From the NCBI RefSeq assembly GCF_030272615.1, contig NC_081406.1, forward strand, positions 164,281,521-164,345,520: a stretch of 64,000 nt of DNA, read 5' to 3'. Both the position numbers and the translations under genes were made by a program. This DNA is from Cryptomeria japonica. Its lineage: Eukaryota; Streptophyta; Pinopsida; Cupressales; Cupressaceae. Below are positions 34,057 to 44,860 of the stretch, piece by piece. The notes under the pieces are model-generated. The model was not told where the DNA came from and searched no databases. It saw nothing but the letters and a program-made list of their open reading frames with translations. The number at the start of each line of letters is the position of its first letter. Position 1 is the first letter of the stretch.

Positions 34057-34074
34057 TTTGGTGAACTCAACGTG
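34057..34074 (+). promoter_or_regulatory. putative primer-binding site of element H
   Basis: TTTGGTGAACTCAACGTG follows the LTR end directly. It is not the initiator-methionine type used by the copia elements here. The tRNA was not determined. Confidence 0.55.
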
Positions 34075-34443
34075 AAAACTTGCTAACTTCAATTGTCTGT
34101 TTAAATTTATTTTGCAGGTTCGTACTGAAAAGGAGATCCTGATACTGCAATTACTTAAGTAGAAATTTGCATTTGACAATATTACACCACAATTGATAGA
34201 ATATTGTACCGCAATTGATCATTTCTTGCACCACAATTACAAAAATAGTTGCCAATTGCCTTGGGAATATTCAAAATTAATTTATCATGTCGTTTTGTCA
34301 TATCTAGTCTTGCACACCTAACCCATAAATTTTATTAAATTCTGAAAATTTTAATTTCTGCATATAAATTGTATCTAATTCAATGGTAGGAAAGGTGAGA
34401 TTCCAAATTTCAGTTGCAAGGAAGGCAAAACAACATAGGAGAC
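34075..34443 (+). other. leader of element H
   Basis: No clear coding frame. It includes several CAATTGAT words (34190-34260). The final bases GAGAC (34439-34443) are the left target duplication of solo LTR I. Confidence 0.5.
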
Positions 34444-35539
34444 TAATAGACTTATAACACATTGAGAGGGGGGAGGTGAATCGGTGACACCAAAAACAAT
34501 ACTACTTTAAATACTAACTGGTAGATATACTTAGCATGTTTGTTAAACACTTTGCATGCTATCCAAAATGATATAAAAGCATCCACAATAAGTAAAGCAT
34601 CCACCATAACATAGGTGTTTATACATGGAAAACCCAAATGGAAAAAACCATGGTGAGATGGGACTCACAAGTTAACTAACTGCAGTGATAGGTAATTGAC
34701 CGGTTAAGGTTTACAAAAATGCTCTGCTAGGAGCGAATCCTGTTAAAGATCCCAAAACTCTATTAAAAGATTTACTCTATTAAAGGTAGTACCCTGTTAG
34801 GAGTAGCCTCAGTAGAGGATTTCAGAATCCAAACTAATGGATCTCTTGGTTAGAGGATTTGTACAATGAAGCTTGTTAGAGCTTACCTGGTTAGGGGATT
34901 TGATTGTTGTAGTGATTAGAAAACAACAGCTGGTGTGATCTAGAAGTAGCACAACTTGCTTGAATAGATCCTTTTCTACGCATTCAAAACTTTATTGCCA
35001 ACATGCTCTGCAATACTCTCAACACTTCTATATTTGCATCAACATATTATAACATGTCTCCTTTTCTCATCATATGTCATTATATAGACATTTTAATTTC
35101 ATGTCAGCCTTAGAAATTTTATCACAATTTTATAGGTGCAGTGAATCTAGACAATAAAAACATAACTCATCATAAATTACCACCAAAAATTGTCTGTTAG
35201 GGTAACTCATCACACAATCAATTAATACCGATTGGAACATCAATACTGGTTGGAGTTAACCATATCAACATGTAAACATATTGTCCTTCAATTCTCCTCT
35301 GATAATCTTTCTTGGATCTTCAGGTTGATGTCAAGTTGTTCCTGTATATACATATATATACACCGGTTGTCTCCAAGTACTGGTTTGATACTCTCTAAAC
35401 AAAACTTCTAGTACCGGTTGCAATATAATACAAATAACTTTGAAGTAACACCGGTAGATAATGTGAACATATGTTTGTGTACATGTTTCATAAATGATAA
35501 CATATGAAGTCATTCATTACAATCATCATCAAGCCAACA
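34444..35539 (-). repeat. solo LTR I (minus orientation) with perfect target duplication
   Basis: Flanked by GAGAC at 34439-34443 and 35540-35544. On the minus strand it starts TGTTGGCTTGATGATG and ends GTCTATTA (terminal CA changed to TA). It has the G-run GGGGGG near 34466 (reverse of the copia C-run) and the U5 segment near 34620-34665. 1096 bp. With it removed, the H sequence reads continuously across the site. Confidence 0.9.
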
Positions 35540-35544
35540 GAGAC

Positions 35545-36033
35545 AACAAATGACATAATAAAGGCTCTTAAAGGCAGACAGGGAGCTTTGTGAAATCAAA
35601 GAAAAAGAGGAGATTGCTCAATATCATAGAAATATCCACCATTTCTTAGCCAAGTACAAATTTTACGATGACATTGATGTGATGGCTCGAGTGGTGTGGG
35701 ATAATATCATTGCCAAATAATCCTATTATCTTCAGTCTTTTTCTGTTGTTTCTTAAAATTCAAAACATTTTTTTTGTTTTTTTTCCTGATGAGCAATTGA
35801 TCTTATATCAATTCGCAATTGATCAATCATCACATTGCAATTGCTTAAACAATAATTCACAATTGATGGTATATCAATTTGTAATTGATCTGACATCAAT
35901 TCGCAGTTGCTCAATAGGTAAGTTGCAATTTTTTTCATTCTGTTTTAGTTCAGTTATGGTTTTATCAGAATTTCTTTCTGTTTGTAAAAAGTCAGAGCTC
36001 TATAATTGGAAAATTAGGCTGGGTAGCCCACTA
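35545..36033 (+). other. continuation of element H, with CAATTGAT-rich cluster
   Basis: From 35545 one frame reads LCEIKEKEEIAQYHRNIHHF then LAKYKFYDDIDVMARVVW for about 55 codons, possibly the decayed start of H's gag or leader protein; I do not recognise it. From about 35785 to 35925 the motif CAATT(G/C)(G/A)... with ATCAATT recurs about every 27-30 bases, like that in the leader at 34190-34260. The open frame through 35710-36042 is AT-rich and not convincing. Confidence 0.4.
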
Positions 36034-37046
36034 TGTGTGTGAAAAGTGGATTTGTATATGTATCTATATCTGAATACACAACACTTCAATTAAGTCATTA
36101 GATGCATGGTTAGTAAATCAATAATCAATAACAAACAATAAACCATTATAAAGTGACCTATTGCCTTCTAGTAGATGTGAGTTTAGTTTTGTTCTCATAT
36201 TTCATATGCAACACCAATGACTAGATGACACCTAAACGAAGGATTTAATCTATATGAGTATGAAATTGAGCTAAATGGATGCAAGATTAAGCTAGATATG
36301 CACGATTAATCTGACATGATTTAAGTAATATGAAAGAACATTAATCTAGATGATTTAACAAATATGCAATAACTAATATGTAATATCTCAATGAACAAAT
36401 CTCAATAAGCCTAGAGCGTAAAAACAACATAATAACAATAATCACCAGGTTCTTTTTTCAATGAGAGATGAGGGCTTGAATTTATAGAAAATCCAAAGAG
36501 AGACCAATGGTCAAGATTGATCAACGATGAGTGACAAAGATTCTCCAAGAGGAAGCACAATGTAGGTGAATTGATGTGATTGGCTGCTTTTCTCAGCTTT
36601 AAAGGAAATTGAGCTAATTTTAAGATAAAATTAGAAAAAACAGATTTATTTCATATTTTATATTTTGATATTCAACTTTAATTTTTATTTCTTTTAATTC
36701 ATTTAATTGCTTTTCTAAGATTTTTCAATTTAATTCCATTTTGATTTCTTTTCTCAATTTTAAAGTCTTTTCCAAAATTAATTCCTTTTTTGACGTTTTA
36801 ATGATAAATTGATTTATTAATTAAATATGCTAGGATATTTAGTTGAATAAATATGATAATTGATTAAAATGATTTACTTGGAATGATTATTTAATTAATA
36901 TTGAGTGATTTATTTGTCATGTGATATTTATGACTAAGAATTAATGAATTAGGTGTTCATGATTGATTTGGTTTTCCTTTGGTTAGGACCTTGGTGATGT
37001 AGTCAAGATTAGGGGCCCTTTAGACGACCAATTTTAGGGTATTACA
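36034..37046 (-). repeat. 3' LTR of element J (minus-strand Tat-type gypsy)
   Basis: It aligns with the 3' LTR of C (2826-3866). On the minus strand it starts TGTAATACCCTAAAATTGG and ends at TGTGTG 36034. A minus-strand TATA-like CTATAAATTC (about 36478-36487) and the adjoining tract AAAGAGGGGCAAA (37047-37059) fix the orientation. J's interior continues to the right, broken by the inverted-repeat element at 37075. 1013 bp. Confidence 0.75.
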
Positions 37047-37059
37047 TTTGCCCCTCTTT
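37047..37059 (-). promoter_or_regulatory. polypurine tract of element J
   Basis: The minus strand reads AAAGAGGGGCAAA just before the LTR start TGTAATACCC, the same as in C. Confidence 0.75.
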
Positions 37060-37074
37060 GAATTGATGTGCGAG

Positions 37075-38060
37075 GGTGAACTCACAATACTAGTTCCCAC
37101 TTTTTGACCAACTTTGACACTTAGATGAACATTTTGAAAAAAAACCTTCACATTCCGACACCTATAACTTTTAAACCGTTAAGCATTTGAAGATGATGTA
37201 GGCTAGTGATTTGTAACATCTTGTTTGTAGATTCTATATATATTTTTAATTTTTTTTTTAAATAAAACTTTATTGATTTTTCAATCTCCCTCAAAAAGTA
37301 GTTTTTTTACAGAAAACAACTTTTTTTTAAGAGTGATGTGCATCCCAAAATGCATAACACTTTTTTTCTATAAATGATTAAAACATTATTCTTTTAATTG
37401 TAACATCAATAACCAGGGCATGCAGTTGGTTTGATAGTTATATATTGAATATTTTTCATTTTATTGTTTTGAAGTCCGACTAATTATAATTTAGATATAG
37501 GTGTAGATTTGAACACATAACTTGTTCTATATATATCAAAATTCATTTTTATCTTTTTTGTTAGAAAGAAGACATCAATACCTAGTGCATAGATATTTTT
37601 TAGAATGTTTTTGAATTAGTTTACTATTTTTCCCAATGTATTGAACAAAGAAGTTCATGTTCGGTGAAAAACCTACAATCATATGAAATTAAATAAAAAT
37701 ATATTAATGAAATTAAATATATTAAAAATTATACTATTTGGAAAGCTTATAATAAGGATTAAATTCTTAAAAAGCCAAAAATTCTAAATGAATTCATTTG
37801 ACCCCCCAAAAGCTAATGTAAAATTGGTTTTTTATCAGCATTTGATAGATGCAAAGGAGACTCCATTGCAAGTATGATTTAGAAGTAGAGAGGTTCTATC
37901 CAAGAAAATTTGATCTAAGAGCCTTTGATCTAACTCTCTTTAATTAATTACTTCAAATGGGACCTTTTAAATCTTAAATCATTATATTTTCTAAAAAATG
38001 TATGATTTCAGCAAAAATCAGGATGTACCAAAAAGTGGGATCCAACATTGTGAGTTTACC
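37075..38060. mobile_element. 986-bp terminal-inverted-repeat element, non-coding
   Basis: The ends are inverted copies: GGTGAACTCACAAT, six variable bases, TCCCACTTTTTG on the left (37075-37106) and the reverse complement of GGTAAACTCACAAT...TCCCACTTTTTG on the right (38029-38060). By eye 27 of 32 positions match. Outside, J's sequence resumes as in C: C reads GATGTGTGATGACACATT where J has GATGTG, the element, then TGTGAGCAGTGCATT. The flanks TGTGCGAG and TGTGAGCA suggest an imperfect 8-bp duplication, which would fit hAT. No transposase frame is present, so this is a MITE-like, non-autonomous DNA transposon. The interior is AT-rich. Confidence 0.65.
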
Positions 38061-38338
38061 TGTGAGCAGTGCATTGATTCAAACAAATTTTTAATGTCAA
38101 AAATATTATCAATTCTATACTTGATGGATCACAAATTGATGAAGAGCGAGATCTAATGATAGAGACAAATATCTCACACTGTTATTCCAAAATGGAGCCA
38201 AGTTACCTCCACGGGTAGACATTCCAACAATATTTCTGCTAGGGGAGACATTGTTTAAAAATGTTCCTCAAGTACATACTGTTATAGACTAAAGCAACAC
38301 TTTCTATATAACCATAAGGTATATCTCAAAGTACCCAT
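38061..38338. other. junction between J and K
   Basis: The first about 50 bases follow the C/J 3' region. Further right, LDGSQIDEERDLMIETNISH can be read on the plus strand (about 38120-38180) and may be upstream gag of K. The exact boundary is not visible and no LTR or primer-binding site for K is found. Confidence 0.35.
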
Positions 38339-39430
38339 ATGGATGCAACCTCAACACAGTCAACAATGACATCAAAAAGTACTAATGTTACATCTCTGAC
38401 AATGCCCAATGTGACAATGCAAGCTACAATGGCTCACAATGCTACCTTGGCAAATATAACTCAATCCTCAGTTTTAGTTGGTTCACCTACAGTAACTGGA
38501 ATGTGAATCAAGGGACAACTAGCTTAATTCAACCAAATGTTAGTCTATAATTTACATACTTTACACCACCCAATGGGATTCATGGTAAACAATTACATGG
38601 GCTGTCCACATTTCAGCAAGCTCCAAGATACTCCAACACTATACCTTTTGTGGGAAATACTTATTAATTCAATGCACCATTGACCCAAAAAGGGATCTTG
38701 ACTCAACAAATGGAGAATCTTCAAAAGCAAATGGCCACTATGCAAGAAGTTAATGATAAAATGAGCTACACAATAGAGGACCTCCATCTGTATCCTTTTG
38801 AAAAAAAGTTATACATGCCACCATTTCCTCCACATTTTGAAACTCCAAGGTTCAACAAGTATAGAGGGAAAGGCGATCCTTGAGGTCATATCAAATAATT
38901 ATTAATGACATGTATTGAAGTAGCCCACGATGATACATACTCAACGAGGCTATTTTCCAAAAGTCTTGGAGGGACATCATTGGAATGGTTTTCACACCTT
39001 CCACCCAAAATTACTTCACAGGGATAATTGGTTGAGTTATTCATATCCAACTTTGCATTCAACATAGATAATTTGATTACCTTAATGGATTTATGTGAAA
39101 CAAAGAAAAAAGAAGGTAAAAATTTTGCCACGTTCTTTCAAAGATGGAGGGGCCTATACTGCAGATGTCTTAGTCACATCCTTGAAGTTGAGCAAGTAGA
39201 CATTTTCAATGAAAATCTTGTGCCTCCAATTAAGTATCCATTGCAAATGCAATGCCTAAATAATTTTAAAGACATAACAGAAAAAGGAATCAAGTGTGAG
39301 AGAGGCTTGTTAGAACAAGGGATACTGAAACACCACAAGGATAGTGGACCGACCACCAATACAAATAATGAAAGGCCAAAATTTTGGCCTAGGAACAAAA
39401 ATGTCAAAAATGATGGAGTTGTTGATTAAC
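38339..39430 (+). pseudogene. gag of element K
   Basis: ATG at 38339 starts a Thr/Ser/Asn-rich N-terminus (MDATSTQSTMTSKSTNV). After a stop and frameshift comes LTQQMENLQKQMATMQEVND (coiled-coil-like, about 38698-38757), then PPFPPHFETPRFNKYRGKGDP, SLGGTSLEWFSHLPP, LVELFISNFAF, KEGKNFATFFQRWRGLYCR, the retrotransposon-gag capsid pattern, ending at 39429. The same order is seen in C. Two stops lie near 38883 and 39025. Confidence 0.8.
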
Positions 39431-40260
39431 ATGTTGTAAATAGAGCTTAATCAACAATATCTCTACAAGGATCCACTGATTTTGGCAATAAGAACCAGTC
39501 TCTGATAAACAACACCAATGCACTGCAGTTAAGCAATCCAAGACCACTAAGGGCTAGTACACCCAAAAGAAGCTTTACACCTCTTGGTGAGCCTATTGAA
39601 TTAGCACTCAAAAAATAGATACAGAGCAATGCCATAACTTTACCAGAAGCTAGACCATATGAACTAGGTCCATTCAAGCCTGCTTGGTGGAATGACAATG
39701 ATTTATGTGAGTATCACCACAATAAGGGTCACAAGACAACAAGTTGCAACAAATTGAAAAACCTCATCCAAGATCTAATTGATCAAGGTGACATTACTAT
39801 GAATACCAATAAGGAATCAAACACAGATCATACCATTTTTAAGGATCCTTTCATCAAACATGACAAAGGAAAGGCTTCTAGTTCCAATGCACAAAACAAT
39901 ACTGCCAACAATACAAATGTCACATTCGACTATGCCATAAACATACTAAGTGTTGGAGATGAAATGGTGGCTACAATCACAATAAATCCCACAAAAAGAG
40001 ACTGTGTTGTCATCACTAGAAGATCAAAGGTCACATTACAAGGGGTACCTTCAAATGCCCCTTCAACAACTAGCAACTACAATATGGTGGATCAGTTGAA
40101 GTGAACTCCAACCCAAATTTCATTATTTGAGTTACTGCGCATCTCGTCGACTCATAAGGAAGTCCTGGACAAAGCCTTACAAGATTTAGTTGTTGCTAGA
40201 GATATTGATGAGAACACATTCCAATCCATGGTTGGAAACTTTGCAGCTTCAAAGGTCGCA
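39431..40260 (+). pseudogene. nucleocapsid-like segment of element K
   Basis: The frame continues with RASTPKRSFTPLGEPIELAL, KPAWWNDNDLCEYHHNKGHK and TTSCNKLKNLIQDLIDQGDI (about 39680-39795). C-X2-H-X3-GH-X4-C resembles a zinc-knuckle derivative. The tail (39796-40104) is Asn/Ser-rich and ends DYAINILSV. After a stop comes LFELLRISSTHKEVLDKALQD, which leads into protease as in C. Confidence 0.7.
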
Positions 40261-40269
40261 TTCATTGAA

Positions 40270-40680
40270 CAAGATGTACCTATAGACCGACCCATGCATA
40301 ATGATTCCTTGCACTTAGAAGCTTTGGTTCACCGAAAGAAGGTTTGAAGAGTGCTTATAGATGGTCGAGATGGCCTTAACATATGCACACTACATTTGAT
40401 CAAAGCTTTGGGATATTCCAAACATTATATTGATTCTATAAAGAGAATCAATATCAAAGCCTATGATGATGAGGAATGCCCTTCTAAGGGTGTGGTGACT
40501 TTACCAGTACAAGTGGGACCATTTACAATAGACATCACCTTTCAAGACCTAGACAAATAATTGTGATACAATATGCTATTAGATCGCCCATAGATGCATA
40601 CCATGCAAGAAGTACCCTCAACTTTTCACTAATGTGTGAAGCTCCCATATAATGGCATAGAGATCACTGTCCATGGTGAC
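40270..40680 (+). pseudogene. aspartic protease of element K
   Basis: VLIDGRDGLNICTLHLIKALGY (about 40350-40415) carries the Asp-Gly active-site loop of the family. IKAYDDEECPSKGVVTLPVQ, VGPFTIDITFQDLD, LLDRP and QEVPSTFH follow. Stops occur at about 40348, 40560 and within LLDRP. Compare C at 10897-11250. Confidence 0.8.
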
Positions 40681-40817
40681 CCAAACCCTTTTCAACACTA
40701 TAATTATTTAAGGGCAAGAACATACAATTAAGTACCAAATAATCAAGAAGCCCCACTTCACTTACAAATGTAATAATTATCAATAAGAGTAATAGAGAAG
40801 AATACACCAACCTTTCT

Positions 40818-42260
40818 TTGCAGATTAAGGAAGTTGGTTGTGGAGAATATTCCATTTTGAGTACCTCAAATGACAAACAATCATCTTTTTCTCCCAGATC
40901 TTTTGGGAAGCGTCAGAACACAACAATGAAGAAAGATAAAGAAATACAGATAGTGAAGTACTCAGATTCATTCTCTTTCATTAGGTGGGGAGACTTACAA
41001 GAAGAATCTCTAAGTGAATATATCAATCCCTGGATATACAAAAAAGAAGATTACATGACCATACCTAGGTTACCTCTACATCAATATGGCAACGACTTCA
41101 AGATGTTAAAAAAACATGAGTATGATGGCACCACAGGATTGGGAATATAAAATCAAGAAATATTAGAACCTATTTTCCCACATGAAAACCCAAAAACTCA
41201 AGGTTTGGGATGTAAACATGTACCACAAATAACGATAGCTAGACAACGTACATTAGATATATTGAACAAGCCTAGGTTACCCTCAGAATACATACCTCAG
41301 AATCAGTTATCAAGAAGAGTATTTTCCTCTTCATCTTAGAAAAGGAGAGTACCAACATCTCCTATTATGGAATCAGATGGGGAAGACATGAGGCAACTTC
41401 TACAAGAAACTAGCATAGAGTCATCTAGCAGTATAGTACCTGAAATATTTGCACAAGGAAATATGATAGCACATATAGGCTTAACACCAACAAATGATCC
41501 AAATCCTTGGTTCTTGTTAATAATGTTTTCAGGGGAAACAACTCCATCTCCTCCATTTGATTCAGGTGAAGAAAGAATGCAAAGACTGATATCGGGCTTA
41601 AGAAGTTTATCCACAATACAAAGAAGATCCACTAATCTGAAAAAAACTCAGTTACAAGAACAAGAGGAGATGAGTGACACAAAATCACAAAGTGACACAT
41701 ACATAGAAAGTGTCATAGATTCTCATGATTGTGAATTCCCATCTGATAATGAAGACAACCCACCACCAATTTATGATGAGGACATATCAAGTCATAACCA
41801 AGTATGCATGGCATCATGATCTTCTATGACAACAAGGAACAAAGACTTACCCCTTAAACATCTATATTTGATTGACTAGGGGCAAAAAAGAAAGCCACAA
41901 TTAGATTGGTTTCAAAATGATGAAGCCATAGCTGAATTCTTGGGTGCAAGGGATGGACTCCCTTATGATGATCACAAGGCTGGCTTTGCAATAGATCTAG
42001 ATAGAACTGCATATTTTGGAGAAGCAAGCTCCTCTCCTAATCAAGACAATGATAATGAAGCAAGACACAATCCTCATAACATAATGGATGCTCTACCTAT
42101 TGATAAAGAATAGTCAACACTATTGGTAGAAGAAACTGAGGAAATCAACATCGGTGATGCTGAGAAAGTTCATAACATTCACCTAGAAAAGTCCCTAAAT
42201 CCAATAGAAAAACAAAAATTTATCCAATTCTTTAAGCAAAGACTAGTCAATTTTGCATAG
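40818..42260 (+). pseudogene. protease-RT linker of element K with G-patch-like segment
   Basis: FKMLKKHEYDGTTGLGI (about 41097-41147) and then EPIFPHENPKTQGLG resemble a G-patch; C has a much clearer one in the same place. From 41367 a Ser/Glu/Asp-rich stretch (SDGEDMRQLLQE, EEEMSDTKSQSD-type, DNEDNPPPIYDED) runs to 41816, then LDWFQNDEAIAEFLGARDGLP. Only a few stops interrupt it. The function of the acidic part is unknown. Confidence 0.6.
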
Positions 42261-42272
42261 TCTTATGCAGAT

Positions 42273-43533
42273 ATGTGTGGATTAGATCCTGAATTGGTCT
42301 TACATCATTTACCATTGCTTCCAAGAGTAAAACCATATAAGAAGAAGCTTAGGAAGATGCACCCTCACATAGCCTTGTTAGTCAAAATTGAGCTACAAAA
42401 ATTGTTAGATGTGGGTTTCATTAGACCTATAGACTATGCTGAATGGATTTCAAATCTAGTCCCAATATCCAAGCATACTGGAGGTATCTGGATCTGCATC
42501 GACTTTAGAGATCTCAACAAGGCTTGCCCAAAAGATGAATTTCCACTCCCTAACATAGACATGATAGTGGACTTGATAGCTGGAAATGAAATGCTATCAC
42601 TCATGGATGGTTTTTCCGTTTATAATCAAATCAAAATTGCACCAGAAGAGAAACCTAAAATAATATTCTTGTCCATGGGAAACATATTGTTGGAATGTGA
42701 TGTTGTTCAGCCTTAAAAATGTAGGTACCACTTATCAAAGGGCAATGACCACCTTATTCCATGACACGATACACACAATCATGCATGACTATGTAGATGA
42801 CTTGCTAGCAAAATCCAACACAAGGGCTAGTCATCTAGACATATTGGCTAAGATCTTTGATATACTTGAGCAATACAATGTAAGACTAAATCCCCAAAAA
42901 TGTGTCTTCAGAGTAATGTCCGGAAAACTCTTGGGTTTCATCGTATCCAATCACGACATTGAGATAGATCCAGAGAAAGTGAAAGCTATTTTAGACATGC
43001 CATCACCTACTATGCTCAAGCAACTTAGAAGTCTGCGAGGTAGATTACAGTCCATAAGGCATTTCATTGCCCAATTGGTTGAAAAGTGCAAACCATTTCA
43101 AAATATTTTAAAGAAAGGTGGCACATTCAAATGGATGCAACAATGCCAAGAGGCATTTGAGACACTAAAAGAATATCTTTTTTCCTCACCGATATTGGTT
43201 CCACCCATGCATGGGAAACTATTACTCCTGTATATAGCTGCAACAAAATCCTCCTTAGGTGCTCTCATAGCACAACATGATGAACAAGGAAAAGAGAGAG
43301 TTGTCTACTACATCAGTAGAACATTCATTGGATATGAACTCAACTACACACCAATAGAAAGAGAATGTATTGCAATAGTTTTTGCATCACAAAAAATGAG
43401 ACACTATATGTTGAGTCATAAAGTCCAACTCATTTTACAATTTGATCCACTCAAGTACCTGATGAATAGAGAAGCACTAACCAAAAGAGTTGCAAAGTGG
43501 GTTATGAAACTTAGTGAATCCGACATTGAATAT
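42273..43533 (+). pseudogene. reverse transcriptase-RNase H of element K
   Basis: LRKMHPHIALLVKIELQKLL, DFRDLNKACPKDEFPLPNID and YNQIKIAPEEK (42273-42716), then after a frameshift near 42697 LKNVGTTYQRAMTTLFHDTI with MHDYVDDLLAKS (YVDD at 42790-42801), NPQKCVFRVMSGKLLGFIVS, RGRLQSIRHFI and the RNase H part LLLYIAATKSSLGALIAQHD, YYISRTFIGYELNYTPIERE. The frame is open over 280 codons, the best-kept part of K, and is cut at 43533 by element L. Confidence 0.9.
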
Positions 43534-44025
43534 TGTTGCTGTAAATAATTATTCATCATGGATATTATTACACTTTACTTAAGTTTACTTAGGTACATGC
43601 ATTTCATAGTAGTCTAGGTATGAGACACTTGAGTGTTTGTGCCACATTGGGATAGTGTGTGTAGGAGAATTTCCACCTTTTATGGTGTTGATCTTGTTGT
43701 TACACTCCACATTCAGTGGGTGATCCACCTCATGTGGACTATTATATTGTTTGTCCTACCTACCCACACCTATTTCCTACCTACCCTTGTTTCTTATTGA
43801 TCCACATGTCATGTTTGTATGCTCACATATCCATATAGCCTTGCCTATATAAGCAGACTCATATTCATTGTATGTAACGCTTGATGATCCAGTTGATCAG
43901 TATTTTCATCTTGATAGAATATAGTTTATTTCTATCATCTATTTTGTTTTCTCTATTTGTGCTTTCCATTGGCTCTAGATCTTGGCAAAATCCCACATGG
44001 TATCAGAGCTGGTCCATGTCTCACA
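43534..44025 (+). repeat. 5' LTR of element L
   Basis: It starts TGTTGCTGTAAATAATT and ends TCCATGTCTCACA, 492 bp. TATA box TATATAAG is at 43846-43853. The final 28 bases (43998-44025) start with TGGTATCAGAGC, a copy of the primer-binding site inside the LTR. Confidence 0.95.
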
Positions 44026-44038
44026 TGGTATCAGAGCC
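44026..44038 (+). promoter_or_regulatory. primer-binding site of element L
   Basis: TGGTATCAGAGCC, a perfect initiator-methionine tRNA complement, directly after the LTR. An identical 12-base core lies 28 bases upstream, inside the LTR. Confidence 0.9.
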
Positions 44039-44860
44039 ATTAGAGTGTCATTGGTTTGCTAATTAAGAGAAATTTGATGCTATTTGGGGTTGTGTATTTT
44101 GGAGTTTTCTAATGCAGGTTATTATTGAAGCTTGATGGGTCAAATCTGAGGTTACCATTGGATTGAGGAGGTCCAAGAAAGTTAGTTTTTCCTTTTGTTT
44201 CATCCAAATTAGACTTCGAAAGCCAAATCTAGAGGCATTTGAAGTTTGACGCTGTGGTGGAAATTTTCTAGAAATTATAATTTTGCAGGCATTTTTCAAA
44301 TAGCGATATCTCACTCATCTGGACTCATTTTTTCGAGCAATTATTTTTGTTTTGGGGTATAATTTCATGATGTGTATAGTGGTGCAGGAGTTTTCTGATT
44401 TTCCGATACAGTTTTTTCAAAAATCATGAAATCCTGATTTTTACAACTTTGGAGGCTTCATTTGGGCTCATATGGACTCCTTTTTAGGTGCCATTTTTTT
44501 TGAAAGTGCATATTTTTTCATCTACTGTCATAATCTGCCATCTATTTGCAGTGATTTTAAGTAGAAATTGTACTTTCAAAATTTAGCCATTTTTGACATA
44601 TTTGGTACTTGCATTTTGCTTGGATCTCAGTTTAGATCACTAGCAGTATTTGTTGAAGTCTCTTAGATCTCATTTTGAGAAATTGTAAATTGAAATCAGA
44701 AGTCCACTTTGCCTTGTTTTGCAAGTGGCCCATTGTATACGCACTAAGTATAAAGTGCCAAAATCACCATTTTGGGGGGATTTCTTGATTGAGTATTTTT
44801 TTGGGGGGTGTCTTGTGTGATTGTGCCTCTCTCTATCTTGTGTTTTTTCATTTTGGTGCT
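44039..44860 (+). other. leader of element L
   Basis: About 820 bases without a coding frame that I believe. It is T-rich and includes phrases such as TTTTTTCAAAAATCATG. It runs to the gag ATG at 44861, an unusually long leader for so small an element; it may carry packaging signals. Confidence 0.5.

Noticed and set aside
35710-36042. 110-codon plus-strand frame
   Set aside because: It crosses the AT-rich cluster and the end of LTR J; no motif and low-complexity composition.
36034-37046. J as the 5' LTR of element K
   Set aside because: The polypurine tract and TATA-like box are on the minus strand and no primer-binding site follows at 37047, so J belongs to a minus-strand element.
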